Positions 53,014 through 61,764 of a stretch of DNA of 64,000 nt are shown here, piece after piece. A model generated the notes under the pieces. The model worked only from the letters and a program-made list of their open reading frames with translations, searched no databases and was not told where the DNA came from. This DNA is from Bacteroidia bacterium (GTDB taxonomy: Bacteria > Bacteroidota > Bacteroidia > Cytophagales > Cyclobacteriaceae): assembly GCA_030425425.1 (NCBI GenBank), contig JAUIAO010000014.1:36532-100531 (forward strand). Direction: 5' to 3'. Position 1 is the stretch's first letter. Each line of letters starts with the position of its first letter. The position numbers and the translations under genes were made by a program.

Positions 53014-53354
53014 ATTGGTAGTGTGTTATATTCATTGAAAATTACCTTTTGGATTGTGCTCATAAAGTCCTTTAGCTCGGCCATCTGGGAGTTGGTTTCG
53101 GTTTCTCCTTTTGCAGTGAGGAAATAGTACTTTCTGATTCTTTTCCCGATCGCTTGCTCTTCATAATCCACTATACCATCCGCCAGTAGTTTGTGCAGGG
53201 CCGGGTAGAGCGAACCATCCTTGATGAGAATCTTTCCTTCCGTAAGCTCTTTCACCTTTTGAGAGATTTCATATCCGTACATTTTCCCATGCTCTGAGAG
53301 CAGCTTCAAAACCATCACTCCGATGGTGCCTTTCAATAGTTCCTTTGAATACAT
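53010..53354 (-). CDS. PadR-family transcriptional regulator
   Basis: A 114-residue PadR winged-helix protein: KELLKGTIGVMVLKLLSEHGKMYGYEISQKVKEL, then GSLYPALHKLLADGIVDYEEQ (recognition helix and wing) and RKYYFLTAKGETE. ATG 53354 gives the standard N-terminus (MYSKELLKG). The in-frame start at 53399 would place the promoter-like ATGCAT repeats inside the coding sequence. It likely represses its own operon with the overlapping membrane-protein gene. It is only a distant match to the PadR at 10272 and is linked to a different kind of membrane protein. Confidence 0.88.
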   Translation of the reverse strand: MYSKELLKGTIGVMVLKLLSEHGKMYGYEISQKVKELTEGKILIKDGSLYPALHKLLADGIVDYEEQAIGKRIRKYYFLTAKGETETNSQMAELKDFMSTIQKVIFNEYNTLPI

Positions 53355-53373
53355 AGGACAAAAATACATAGAA

Positions 53374-53399
53374 ATATGATGCATCAAAATATAATGCAT
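53374..53399 (-). promoter_or_regulatory. Candidate PadR operator/promoter with paired ATGCAT elements
   Basis: The 11-mers ATATGATGCAT (53374-53384) and ATATAATGCAT (53389-53399) match at 10 of 11 positions, 15 bp apart. The - strand sequence between and across them holds TATATTTTG, near the TAnnTTTG box, 31 bp from the PadR start. The layout parallels the repeats that flank the promoter of the other PadR operon. Confidence 0.45.
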
Positions 53400-53570
53400 A
53401 ATAATTCTGTGTTTAAATATCTATGAAAATCTAAAAAACGATGATTAGAGGTTTTGAAGGTGGTTTTTGAGGAAAAAAATATTTGTGGATGGGAGGGAAT
53501 TTCTTTGGGAATCTATTTTTTGATAGGCATTGACTATCAAAAATCTGATAGTTTAGGTATTCTGTGAGGT

Positions 53571-53600
53571 AAAAAAGAAAGGCTCAAGTTGCGACTTGAG
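53571..53600 (-). terminator. Rho-independent terminator (- strand)
   Basis: On the - strand the 7-bp stem CTCAAGT/ACTTGAG with a 4-nt loop is followed by CCTTTCTTTTTT. It ends the DUF4279 gene. Confidence 0.8.
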
Positions 53601-53630
53601 TCCAATTCAAAAGTGGAAAATTGCTAAGTT

Positions 53631-54053
53631 TTATGTGGCGGAATTAAAAGTATAAATATCAACATCCGTTTCTGTGCCAGTTCGATAAAGGAATTCTATT
53701 GTTGACAAATCATGTCCGATGTATGGAGTTGAGGATTCTGGATTAGTATCAATATCCAATTTAATTTCGAGAATTGAGCATAATTCAAACTCTGATTTTA
53801 TAGAACAAATTTCATCCTCTAAACCAGTTAATTTGTCTAGAACTTCTTTTACCAAGGAATTTATGTCAAGATATTCTTTCCCGATATCAGTTGACAGTTC
53901 CCAAGAAGAACACGGATATCGTTTATTTGATGAATATATGGCTTCTCCTTTTCTACGGATTTTAGTCGGTTCTAACTGAAGGCGCTTTGTGATGATATCT
54001 GGGTCAATTTCACCTTTTAATGCGAAATACACATATGACTCACATTTTTCCAT
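53631..54053 (-). CDS. DUF4279-family protein
   Basis: A 140-residue cytoplasmic protein that reads as DUF4279: YVYFALKGEIDPDIITKRLQLEPTKIRRKGE at the start, SSWELSTDIGKEYLDINSLVKEVLDKL in the middle, and the C-terminal YIGHDLSTIEFLYRTGTETDVDIYTF. The function of the family is unknown. Members are often found among polymorphic toxin and immunity genes, so an immunity role is possible. Here no toxin gene is beside it. It is a single gene in an AT-rich accessory stretch (53400-54400). Confidence 0.75.
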   Translation of the reverse strand: MEKCESYVYFALKGEIDPDIITKRLQLEPTKIRRKGEAIYSSNKRYPCSSWELSTDIGKEYLDINSLVKEVLDKLTGLEDEICSIKSEFELCSILEIKLDIDTNPESSTPYIGHDLSTIEFLYRTGTETDVDIYTFNSAT

Positions 54054-54101
54054 TTCTAGATACTATCGCATATTTAGTGTGCAACTGAAATTTTCAATAT
54101 A

Positions 54102-54308
54102 TCAAGTTTTTAAAATTTCCTGAGCCGAAGTGTGTTCTACACAATCTTCGAAGGGTTCTTCTGCTGAGATTTTCAAAAGTTCAACAATCTCTTTTGGAAG
54201 AGAATTAATAGAAGCTTTTCTATAACCTTCGATTTGCGTGATTACCGTTTCATCATCTAAATTGGTTATCCAATTGATCAGAGATATTTTACGTTGCTCA
54301 ATGGTCAT
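54102..54308 (-). CDS. Antitoxin-like small protein, no toxin partner
   Basis: A 68-residue protein. ATG 54308 gives a start MTIEQRKISLINWITNLDDETVI, which resembles the N-terminal helical segment common to small antitoxin-like proteins of this phylum (RelE/ParE-type partners). The C-terminal EEPFEDCVEHTSAQEILK has an acidic, disordered look. A longer in-frame ORF from 54374 adds residues without family resemblance. A toxin gene should lie directly downstream on the - strand, but the next gene (DUF4279) is not one. It may be a solitary antitoxin or a remnant. Confidence 0.5.
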   Translation of the reverse strand: MTIEQRKISLINWITNLDDETVITQIEGYRKASINSLPKEIVELLKISAEEPFEDCVEHTSAQEILKT

Positions 54309-54398
54309 ATTGTAAATATACAAAAACAGTGTGGTTTCAAATTCAGCAGTAATCAATGATAATTCATAGCACAACTATTCTTTATAAAATCACCGATC

Positions 54399-55280
54399 TC
54401 AATCCCTAAATCGTTTTGTGATTTCCTCGTAAGCATCGATGCGCCTGTCACGAAGGAAAGGCCAGATTCTGCGAACATCCTCAGACCGCTTCATATCTAC
54501 TTCAATTACCTGAGTGGTTTCTTCTTCCCCGGCCTTGAAAAGCAATTCTCCTTGTGGACCAGCTACGAAGCTACTCCCCCAGAACTGTATGCCTCCGGTC
54601 ACGCCTGTCCAGTCAGGTTCTATACCCACGCGGTTTACCGAAATGACCGGTAAACCATTTGCAACGGCATGTCCACGCTGTGAGATCGTCCAGGCGTCTC
54701 TTTGGCGCTCCTTCTCGGCTGGATCATCTGTTGATTCAAAGCCGATGGCAGTAGGGTAGATAAGTAAATCGGCACCAGCCAAAGCCATCAAACGGGCAGC
54801 TTCAGGATACCACTGATCCCAGCAAACCAAAACACCAAGTTTACCAACTGAAGTCTGTATCGGATTGAAGCCCATGTCTCCCGGTGTAAAGTAGAATTTC
54901 TCATAATATGCCGGATCATCAGGAATGTGCATTTTTCGGTATCGCCCAGCTTCTGAGCCATCCTTTTCGAAAACTACCGCAGTATTGTGATAAAGTCCCG
55001 GGGCACGCTTTTCAAACAATGAAGTCACTAGTACGATTCCCAATTCTTTGGCAATGGTAGCAAATTGATTGTAGGAGGGGCCAGGAAATGGCTCAGCTAA
55101 ATCAAACATCTCCGTTTCCTCCGCCTGACAGAAATAAATGCCAGTGTGCAATTCCTGAAGTACGACCAACTCTGCTCCATCAGCCACACATTGGCGGATG
55201 CCATCGATACTTTTATTGATATTGTTTTGAGTGTCGGTGCTGCAAGATTGCTGCACCATTCCTACTTTAAGCGTTTTCAT
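54399..55280 (-). CDS. aguB: N-carbamoylputrescine amidase
   Basis: A 293-residue nitrilase-superfamily amidase. The catalytic triad is Glu43 (LQELHTGIYF), Lys116 (YRKMHIPDD) and Cys153 (LVCWDQWYPEAARL). It hydrolyses N-carbamoylputrescine to putrescine, CO2 and ammonia, the second step after agmatine deiminase, whose gene lies 63 bp upstream on the same strand. ATG 55280 gives the family start (MKTLKVGMVQQSC); the ORF extends to 55337 without family resemblance. The pair gives a complete route from agmatine to putrescine. Confidence 0.92.
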   Translation of the reverse strand: MKTLKVGMVQQSCSTDTQNNINKSIDGIRQCVADGAELVVLQELHTGIYFCQAEETEMFDLAEPFPGPSYNQFATIAKELGIVLVTSLFEKRAPGLYHNTAVVFEKDGSEAGRYRKMHIPDDPAYYEKFYFTPGDMGFNPIQTSVGKLGVLVCWDQWYPEAARLMALAGADLLIYPTAIGFESTDDPAEKERQRDAWTISQRGHAVANGLPVISVNRVGIEPDWTGVTGGIQFWGSSFVAGPQGELLFKAGEEETTQVIEVDMKRSEDVRRIWPFLRDRRIDAYEEITKRFRD

Positions 55281-55343
55281 TCCGAATAGGGTTCTTTGAG
55301 TTTTATTACAATGTAAGTTGCTTAGGAAAACAGGCAACGCCTG

Positions 55344-56372
55344 TTAGAGCCATGAGACATTTACACTTTCCGGATACTGCATCGTAATGCAATGTAACGA
55401 ACCATGCTGCTCTATCAAAGGCCGGCAGTTAACACCCACAACCTTGTGATTTGGAAAGATGTTTTGAATGGCTAAGACGGCTTTATCATCTTGAGCAACA
55501 TTGTAGGTAGGAACCAAAACAGCTTCGTTCGTGATCAGGAAGTTGGCATATGTAGCCGGCAGTCGCTGACCATCTTCATCAAAACAAGCTTCTGGCCAAG
55601 GCAGTTCCACCAGTTGATAAGGTTCTCCATCAAGTTTTTTGAAAGATTTAAGTTGTGCCTCCATCTTTTCCAATGCCTCGAAATGCTCATCCTCTTGGTC
55701 ATCACATTTCACATAAGCGATGGTATTTTCATCACATAGTCTTGCCAATGTATCAATATGAGAATCAGTATCGTCACCAGCGAGATAGCCATGATCTAGC
55801 CAAAGTACCTGCTGCAACCCAAAGATATCTTTCAGAAAAGCTTCAATTTCTTCTTTTGACATTTGCGGATTTCTGAATTTGGAAAGCAGACATTCCGATG
55901 TGGTCAACAACGTACCTTTACCATCTGATTCTATCGCTCCACCTTCTAATACAAAATCAATTGGTTGCAAATCGTCCGATAAGATTCCTTGTGAATGAAT
56001 ACCCTGCGAAATCTTGTTATCCAGAGAAGCTTCGAATTTCTGTCCCCAGCCATTGAAAGTAAAATCCAATAACAAAGGCTGCCCTCCATCCATCACAGTA
56101 ATAGCTCCATGATCGCGTGCCCACGTATCATTGCTGGGCTGCTCTACAAAAAGGATCGGATGTTCCGTTTCGCCCTGAATGAATTCTGCAGTTTCTCTCA
56201 TATCAGCGCAGACCACCAAAACAGGTACGAATTGAGCAGTGCTAGTGATCAGGTCACTAAAGCATTCGGCAACTTCATCATACATGTAAGCCCAGTCGCT
56301 TTCGCGGTGAGGAAAAGTGAACTGTACAAATCGCTGAGGCTCCCACTCAGCAGGCAATCTTCGATTGGTCAT
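55344..56372 (-). CDS. aguA: Agmatine deiminase (PAD family)
   Basis: A 342-residue peptidyl-arginine-deiminase-like enzyme. TWARDHGAI, IDFVLEGGAIESDGKGT, GDDTDSHIDTLARL and the active-site Cys328 in HGSLHCITMQYP fit the agmatine deiminase subfamily. It converts agmatine to N-carbamoylputrescine and ammonia in the cytoplasm. The next gene encodes the amidase that completes the reaction, so they form a polyamine operon. Arginine decarboxylase, the source of agmatine, is not in the window. Some relatives act on peptidyl arginine, but the linked amidase supports agmatine. Confidence 0.92.
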   Translation of the reverse strand: MTNRRLPAEWEPQRFVQFTFPHRESDWAYMYDEVAECFSDLITSTAQFVPVLVVCADMRETAEFIQGETEHPILFVEQPSNDTWARDHGAITVMDGGQPLLLDFTFNGWGQKFEASLDNKISQGIHSQGILSDDLQPIDFVLEGGAIESDGKGTLLTTSECLLSKFRNPQMSKEEIEAFLKDIFGLQQVLWLDHGYLAGDDTDSHIDTLARLCDENTIAYVKCDDQEDEHFEALEKMEAQLKSFKKLDGEPYQLVELPWPEACFDEDGQRLPATYANFLITNEAVLVPTYNVAQDDKAVLAIQNIFPNHKVVGVNCRPLIEQHGSLHCITMQYPESVNVSWL

Positions 56373-56454
56373 AATTCAGAAATTGGAGAGCAAAAGTCTG
56401 GAATTTAGGAGAAAAATGTACTAGTCCTACTTGAAGTTTGTAAGGTTCATTTGC

Positions 56455-57039
56455 TCAGTTGGAGGAGTCTTTTTCTACGAAATGACTACCAAAACTAAAA
56501 CCTATTCCGATAATGGATACGCTCCAGGCAAATAGGAGATTAAATGAAGAAATCTGTATACTCGCCAAATTGAGAAAGAGACCAAGAATCCAAATCAAAT
56601 TTGCTTTCCATGACCATGGATCATTTGGCTGGTAGTCACTCGCTATGCCGATCAGGGGGAACAGTTTTTTTCTATCTGAATAAATTAAGAATAATGCCAT
56701 CATTAATAATATTCCAACGACGAACGGTGTGCCTTGCCATTGCAAGGAAATAGTGACCATCAAAATATTAGCAATGAGAGGGATTACCATTACTGAGCCT
56801 AAGGTGCGAAATCGAAGTGTGAGAAGCAAATACCCAATAATTACCTGAGAATATGCGATAAATCGCGCGTACAAACCGAGCCCATATGGAGTCAATTTGT
56901 CTTCCAGCCACACCGGGCCTATCCAGCCAAAGTATTTGTGTTCGAAGTAAAGTTTGGCCATTCCAGAACCAAAGAAGGTAATTCCAAGAAAAATGCTGGT
57001 TGGGATGATGAGCTTTTTGAGCAGTGATTGGAAAGTCAT
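56455..57039 (-). CDS. DoxX-like membrane protein
   Basis: A 194-residue membrane protein with about five to six TM segments. FFGSGMAKL, in the first helix, and the later helix motif IPLIANILMVTIS fit the DoxX-like superfamily. ATG 57039 (MTFQSLLKKLIIP) is preferred; the start at 57075 adds twelve residues that do not belong to a leader. DoxX relatives are linked to quinone or thiosulfate metabolism in some organisms, but most are uncharacterised. It is a single gene, 82 bp beyond the start of the agmatine deiminase gene on the same strand. Confidence 0.65.
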   Translation of the reverse strand: MTFQSLLKKLIIPTSIFLGITFFGSGMAKLYFEHKYFGWIGPVWLEDKLTPYGLGLYARFIAYSQVIIGYLLLTLRFRTLGSVMVIPLIANILMVTISLQWQGTPFVVGILLMMALFLIYSDRKKLFPLIGIASDYQPNDPWSWKANLIWILGLFLNLASIQISSFNLLFAWSVSIIGIGFSFGSHFVEKDSSN

Positions 57040-57323
57040 TGAAACTGTTTTTATGATGACTATCAAACAAGCCAAAAGTTACAAAAGATGCTATGGAAGA
57101 TTATGCACTATATTATTTTCTAATGTAGGCACTGATCTAACAGGACGTATAATGCTGGGAAATTTCTTAGGCATTTGTTTCAGCTTTTGGGTGTCTTAAT
57201 CTATTCCTCACTTAGTATTATTCGCTTTTGATTTTAAACAATTTAATTGCTCAATAGTAAACGATTAAGGTAAAAGCAATCCAACTGGATAATTGTACCG
57301 ATATCAAACTATAAATTAAATCA

Positions 57324-57800
57324 ATGACAAGTTTTTATGATTTTGAAGCCAAGAGGCTGAATGGAGACTCAATTTCCATGAAAGAATTTGAAGGAAAAAC
57401 GGTAGTGGTGGTGAACACCGCAAGCAAATGTGGATTGACTCCCCAGTACGAAGGATTGGAAAAAATGTATGAAAAATACAAAGACCAGGGATTGGTGATT
57501 TTAGGTTTCCCATGCAATCAATTTGCCAGCCAGGAGTCGGGTACATCGGATGAGATTCAGGAGTTTTGTCAGGTGAATTATGGGGTGAGTTTCCCAATGT
57601 TTGAGAAAATTGAAGTGAATGGTGAAAACGCGCACCCATTGTACAAATACCTGAAGTCAAAACTTGGAGGCGTTTTGGGAAGCAAGATCAAATGGAATTT
57701 CACCAAGTTTGTGATTGACAAAGATGGTAAGCCGGTGAAGCGTTTTGCACCTACAACCAAGCCGGAGAAAATGGAAGAGACCATCAAAAAACTACTCTGA
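57324..57800 (+). CDS. Glutathione-peroxidase-family thiol peroxidase
   Basis: A 158-residue GPx-fold protein with peroxidatic Cys36 ([12 protein letters not shown]), Gln66 in GFPCNQF, and a Trp near residue 124 (KWNFTKF). The residue is cysteine, not selenocysteine. Bacterial enzymes of this type often use thioredoxin and the second Cys64 (FPCNQF) as resolving residue, so glutathione is not necessarily the reductant. It removes hydrogen and organic peroxides in the cytoplasm. An OhrR-type sensor follows with a 1-bp gap, so the pair is likely an autoregulated peroxide-defence operon. Confidence 0.9.
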   Translation: MTSFYDFEAKRLNGDSISMKEFEGKTVVVVNTASKCGLTPQYEGLEKMYEKYKDQGLVILGFPCNQFASQESGTSDEIQEFCQVNYGVSFPMFEKIEVNGENAHPLYKYLKSKLGGVLGSKIKWNFTKFVIDKDGKPVKRFAPTTKPEKMEETIKKLL

Positions 57801-57801
57801 T

Positions 57802-58272
57802 ATGGAAGAGACTTTCCCTGAACTCTATTTGGAAAATCAGCTTTGTTTTCCGCTTTATGCGGCTTCCAGGTTGACTACCAAGCTATATACGCCTTATCTG
57901 GATGAGCTCGATTTGACGTATCCGCAGTATATCGTGTTGATGGTTCTGTGGCAGCATCAAGATCAAAGTGTTAGGGAAATTGGAGAGCGTTTGTTTTTGG
58001 AGTCAAACACTTTGACTCCATTGCTCAAGCGCCTGGAGCAGAAAGGGCTATTGATAAGAACCCGATCACAATCGGACGAACGCACGGTGATCATTAGCCT
58101 GACAGAATCGGGTAAAGTACTAAAAATCAAAGCAAAGGATATTCCTCATAAAATTGCTGAGTCTTTTCAGGGCGAAAACATCACAGAAAGTGAGGTACTC
58201 AATTTTCAAAACACCCTCAACAAGCTCGTTGGTATACTGAGGGAGAGGTCTGTTCACAATACAAATCATTAG
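57802..58272 (+). CDS. OhrR-type MarR-family peroxide sensor
   Basis: A 156-residue winged-helix repressor. The N-terminus LENQLCFPLYAASR places a cysteine at residue 15, matching the sensing Cys15 of Bacillus OhrR. LDLTYPQYIVLMVLWQHQ and LESNTLTPLLKRLEQKGLLIR...DERTVIISLT are the DNA-binding core of the OhrR subgroup. Oxidation of the cysteine by organic peroxides would release DNA and raise expression of peroxide-removing genes, here the GPx gene just before it. ATG 57802 is selected, because the in-frame start at 57745 lies inside the GPx gene. Only this operon is a visible target. Confidence 0.88.
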   Translation: MEETFPELYLENQLCFPLYAASRLTTKLYTPYLDELDLTYPQYIVLMVLWQHQDQSVREIGERLFLESNTLTPLLKRLEQKGLLIRTRSQSDERTVIISLTESGKVLKIKAKDIPHKIAESFQGENITESEVLNFQNTLNKLVGILRERSVHNTNH

Positions 58273-58383
58273 CGAACACGGTAAAGGGTTTCCCATTCAA
58301 TTCTTAAAAAACCAATCTGGATCAATTTTGAATCGGGAAGTTTTCAAGTTTGTGGTATCTTTCGAACTCAACCAGATTTATGT

Positions 58384-59037
58384 ATGGAGTTTGTTGCTGC
58401 GATCAATTATGGGTACTACCAATTCAGGGAAGTTGCTGACTTTTTGTGTGAGCATTTAGGTTTTCAGGAAGTTTCTTCAGACGATATCAGTGTAACTGTC
58501 AACAATGGTGTAATGAGCCTCCGCTTTTTTATGCATTCAAATAAGGAATTGTCTCTTCAATTGGATGTAGAAGCTACTGATTACAAAGAGACGATTTCCA
58601 AATTCGATTCAATTGGTTTTCGAAATTTGGGAGATCACAGTACTCCTACAAAATTCAGGGTAGAGCAAAGTTTTCACGGGCCTTTCGGGTTACATCTAAC
58701 TATTTATCAAGTACTTACTGAGGACGATTTGGGTATCCCCACTGATTTAAAAGCCACATTGGATTGGAAACCAGATGCTGAGAAAATGGCGCAGGATTTA
58801 TTGAAAACTGTAGCGATTGCATTTCGGGAGTTGGCGAGGAAAAAGATGGTGGCCCAGGCAGAATCATATGCCATTGTGGAGGGCACCATGGAGGTGACGC
58901 GGGAAGATGTAATCAAGGCATTTCTTTATACAACGCCATATTTTAAGCAGGATGATATGCAAAACTCTCTGATAGAAATGGGAGTGACCAGAGAATACAT
59001 AGACAAGACAATAACGGAATTGGATGAGGCTTTTTAG
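58384..59037 (+). CDS. Uncharacterised protein preceding ABC1 gene
   Basis: A 217-residue cytoplasmic protein I do not recognise. The N-terminal half (about 1-120) is alpha-beta. The C-terminal part is helical, with ARKKMVAQAESYAIVEGTMEVTREDVIKAF; this pattern faintly recalls the small domain of the PCP_red family, but the match is too weak to name. It overlaps the ABC1-kinase gene by 14 bp, so they are co-translated and functionally linked. It might be a partner or regulator of the ABC1 protein. Confidence 0.6.
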   Translation: MEFVAAINYGYYQFREVADFLCEHLGFQEVSSDDISVTVNNGVMSLRFFMHSNKELSLQLDVEATDYKETISKFDSIGFRNLGDHSTPTKFRVEQSFHGPFGLHLTIYQVLTEDDLGIPTDLKATLDWKPDAEKMAQDLLKTVAIAFRELARKKMVAQAESYAIVEGTMEVTREDVIKAFLYTTPYFKQDDMQNSLIEMGVTREYIDKTITELDEAF

Positions 59038-60568
59038 GAATTTCAAACAATTTGTTTACACGTTTAATTTGATCCGATCCACCATGAAGCTCCGCAAAGC
59101 GAGCTCAGAGGAGGACAAGCAGATTGTGCGTTTGAAGATATCGGAGCAGCTTGCACGAAATGGTGGCCTTGCGATGAAAGTGGGGCAGGTTGTTGCTAAC
59201 TACAAGAAAGATCCTGCTTTTCAGCAGTTGCTCAAGGGCATTCCTCAACGGAAATTCTCCGAAATGAAAAAGCAGTTTGCAAGCGGCGAGGATCATCCAA
59301 ATCTGGGTGATTACGAATTTATCGATGAAAAAGCCAGGGCAGCATCTTTGGGGCAGGTTCACAAGGCTAAATTGAAAACTGGCGAAGTAGTGGCAGTGAA
59401 GATCCAGTATCCGGAGATGCGCAAAACGATTGATGCGGAGCTGAAGCTTGCTGGACTAGTGCCTATGATGGGACCAGCCAAAAAATGGCAGATTGATCTG
59501 AATTCCTATAAGCGGGTTTTAATCAAGGATCTGAAATCAGAGCTGGACTACAGAAATGAAGCGCAAAAGCAGCAGCAGTTTCTGGAGGGGCTCGCAGATA
59601 TTGAAGGTCTGATCATTCCAAAAGTATATCCTGAATATTCAAGTGATCGTGTGCTGACCCAGTCATGGGAAGAGGGTGTGTTTTTCGATGAAGTGGTCAA
59701 CTGGGACAAGAAAGACCGCATCATGGTAGCGCGTACTTTGCTGATGGCGCTTTGGAAAAGCATGTTTGTGCTGGGTGAGGTGCACACCGATCCGCATCTG
59801 GGCAACTACTTTTTCAATAAAAAAGAAGGAGAGAAGCCCACGGTTACTTTGCTGGATTTTGGAAGTACGATTACAGTTTCCGAGTCGGAGAGAATGGCAT
59901 TACTCAAGCTCATTCTGGCAACCAGAGAAAAGATAGATCTCAACTACATGCAATGTTTTGCAGCGATGGGGTTTGACCTGCCAAAGCTTTCATATATCGA
60001 ACATGAGTTGCCGATGATTTGTCCGGTATTGTTCAAGCCATTTTTGACCAACACTTCATTTAATGTGGATGACTGGAAAGTGACCCGTGGTTTTGAGGTG
60101 ATTCTTGGAGATCGAAAATGGTGGTTCCGATCTTCTGGTTCGGCGGACTTGTATCTGCTGATGAGATCCTTTCAAGGCGTGATGCTTCAGCTCAAAGATC
60201 TGGATGTGCAGCTTCCATGGTGGGGAATTATGAGTAAGGCCTTGGGTGAGGAGGTGTTGCAAAAAGCACGAGATTACGAACTACCACCAACGCCAGCTTA
60301 TGAAAAGAAAGAGCCGGTGAGAGCGATCTCCAAGGTGTTGAGAGTGATCATGACGGAAGGTGAAAAAGAATTGATGAGTCTCAATTTCCCTCCGGATGCA
60401 GCGCTTGATCTGGAAGAATTGATGCCAGAAAGCGCATTGGAAGAAATGTATGCTGCTGGCTGGAAGATGGAAGATCTTAGAGAGCAATTGCTGGAAACAC
60501 AGCTTGCCCCGATGGTGATTTTCGAAAGTGAAACCGATGGTAAGGCTCATAAGGTTTGGTTGGAGTAG
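59024..60568 (+). CDS. ABC1/UbiB-family kinase-like protein
   Basis: A 514-residue protein of the ABC1/AarF/UbiB family. The hallmarks are all there: KVGQ at about 52-55, the Ala-rich loop ARAASLGQVH at 104-113 (a variant of AAASIGQVH), Lys126 in VAVKIQYP, the catalytic-loop HTDPHLGN near residue 253-260, and DFG near 278. Such proteins are atypical kinases or ATPases that support ubiquinone or other isoprenoid-lipid metabolism. No TM helix is clear at the C-terminus. A decayed copy of this gene's 3' end lies at 62066-62109, after the accessory island that follows. Confidence 0.9.
   Translation: MRLFRNFKQFVYTFNLIRSTMKLRKASSEEDKQIVRLKISEQLARNGGLAMKVGQVVANYKKDPAFQQLLKGIPQRKFSEMKKQFASGEDHPNLGDYEFIDEKARAASLGQVHKAKLKTGEVVAVKIQYPEMRKTIDAELKLAGLVPMMGPAKKWQIDLNSYKRVLIKDLKSELDYRNEAQKQQQFLEGLADIEGLIIPKVYPEYSSDRVLTQSWEEGVFFDEVVNWDKKDRIMVARTLLMALWKSMFVLGEVHTDPHLGNYFFNKKEGEKPTVTLLDFGSTITVSESERMALLKLILATREKIDLNYMQCFAAMGFDLPKLSYIEHELPMICPVLFKPFLTNTSFNVDDWKVTRGFEVILGDRKWWFRSSGSADLYLLMRSFQGVMLQLKDLDVQLPWWGIMSKALGEEVLQKARDYELPPTPAYEKKEPVRAISKVLRVIMTEGEKELMSLNFPPDAALDLEELMPESALEEMYAAGWKMEDLREQLLETQLAPMVIFESETDGKAHKVWLE
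60524..60568 (+). repeat. Intact 3' end of the ABC1 gene, partner of the copy at 62066
   Basis: The last 45 bp of the ABC1 gene (ESETDGKAHKVWLE stop) aligns with 62066-62109 at 38 of 45 positions, with a single-base deletion in the second copy. The two copies flank the accessory genes. Confidence 0.8.
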
Positions 60569-60575
60569 GGATTTG

Positions 60576-61229
60576 TCAATTGAACTTATTGTAAAGTTTT
60601 GGGCAGATTGCTTTCATTGATTCCGGGTCATCCTCTTTCCAAGAGAACACTATATTAGAATTAAGTTTTAGTTGGTCATAAAAAGCATCCTCATCGATAT
60701 AATCATAAATCGCTTTTCCAGTTTTAAGTTCGAAAATTTCATTTGGCAAATAGGCTATTGGCTCTAATTCATAACTGTTTATCAATCTGTTCTTTACTAT
60801 AGGAGCTAAATAATCAGGATTTTCGATAGCATTTTCAAAAACAGTCTGACCTTGAGACAGCAACCAATACCTGAAGTATTCAAATCCATCGTCTGAGCAT
60901 CCTCCATTGATAATATAGCATGCGCACCACAAATCTGAGTGGTAAGACTCAGCGATTAAGGTTCTAAAGCGTAGTTGAAAACCAATAATATCAACCGCTG
61001 AATAATGATTGAGTGACCTCCGAATATTATTCAATGTTTCTTCTTCAGAATCTGATTTGCATGATTCAATTATTTGCCAAAAAACATTTTCATCCATGGG
61101 CATAGATTGTTTTTGAAGCCCTTCAATGTTTTCAATGATTGGTGCTAAATCATGATTATTGGTGTTGGTTTTTTTGAATATTAGAATTGCAACGAGTATT
61201 GTGATTATTGCGATTAGAATGGTTTTCAT
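60576..61229 (-). CDS. DUF4240-family membrane-anchored protein
   Basis: A 217-residue protein with an N-terminal signal anchor (MKTILIAIITILVAILIF), then a DUF4240 domain starting at about residue 45 (MPMDENVFWQIIES). GGCSDDGFEYFRYWLLSQGQTVFENAIENPDYLAPIV is the family core. DUF4240 is uncharacterised; many members lie among antitoxin, immunity or WGR-type genes. It is convergent to the ABC1 gene, with only 7 bp between stops, and sits in an AT-rich accessory block next to a VapBC-like pair. The membrane anchor is unusual for this family. Confidence 0.75.
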   Translation of the reverse strand: MKTILIAIITILVAILIFKKTNTNNHDLAPIIENIEGLQKQSMPMDENVFWQIIESCKSDSEEETLNNIRRSLNHYSAVDIIGFQLRFRTLIAESYHSDLWCACYIINGGCSDDGFEYFRYWLLSQGQTVFENAIENPDYLAPIVKNRLINSYELEPIAYLPNEIFELKTGKAIYDYIDEDAFYDQLKLNSNIVFSWKEDDPESMKAICPKLYNKFN

Positions 61230-61347
61230 TTCAAATTATGACTTGTCAGGGAGTTTGAAGAGGAAATTTATACTATGACTCCATATTTTGTGGCATACTA
61301 ACCATTTTTCTAATGGATTGGATCTCTCAGTCCGAGCAATAGGGTGG

Positions 61348-61764
61348 CTAACCTAAAGTCTTTAAGTAATCTTTAGCAGTAAGAACTGGAATGGCAGACT
61401 TTTTAAAATCCTTAAGATTTCTGGTAATGATGATTTTCAGACCATTTTCAATGGCTGTGTAATACTGAATGGCGTCCTCAAAATCAGAAAAATCCGAGTC
61501 CAATGACAATTCTATGATCTTATCGTCTAGTGGTAGCACTTCAACCAACACTTTGAATTGCCTGAGGATTTTTCGGGCGTCTGATAGTTTTAGATTTTGA
61601 GAAAGGATGTAATTGGTATTTGCAAATGTCAGGGATGACACAAAGAGTTTTATTTCTTTTCTGTCAGCCAAAGTGAATAAGATCTGGGCCTCAGGGAAGA
61701 ATTCTTCTCGCTTGGCGAGCAAGTCAATAACGATATTGGTATCGACGAGAATTCGATCCATCAT
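61348..61764 (-). CDS. PIN-domain toxin (VapC-like)
   Basis: A 138-residue PIN-domain ribonuclease. The acidic active-site residues lie in LVDTNIVIDLLA (Asp near residue 8), in the SDFSDFEDAIQYYTA stretch and in the TRNLKDFK region. Related toxins cleave tRNA or rRNA and stop growth. ATG 61764 overlaps the stop of the antitoxin gene as ATGA, so both are made from one message. It is the second gene of a - strand toxin-antitoxin pair in the accessory island. Confidence 0.88.
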   Translation of the reverse strand: MMDRILVDTNIVIDLLAKREEFFPEAQILFTLADRKEIKLFVSSLTFANTNYILSQNLKLSDARKILRQFKVLVEVLPLDDKIIELSLDSDFSDFEDAIQYYTAIENGLKIIITRNLKDFKKSAIPVLTAKDYLKTLG

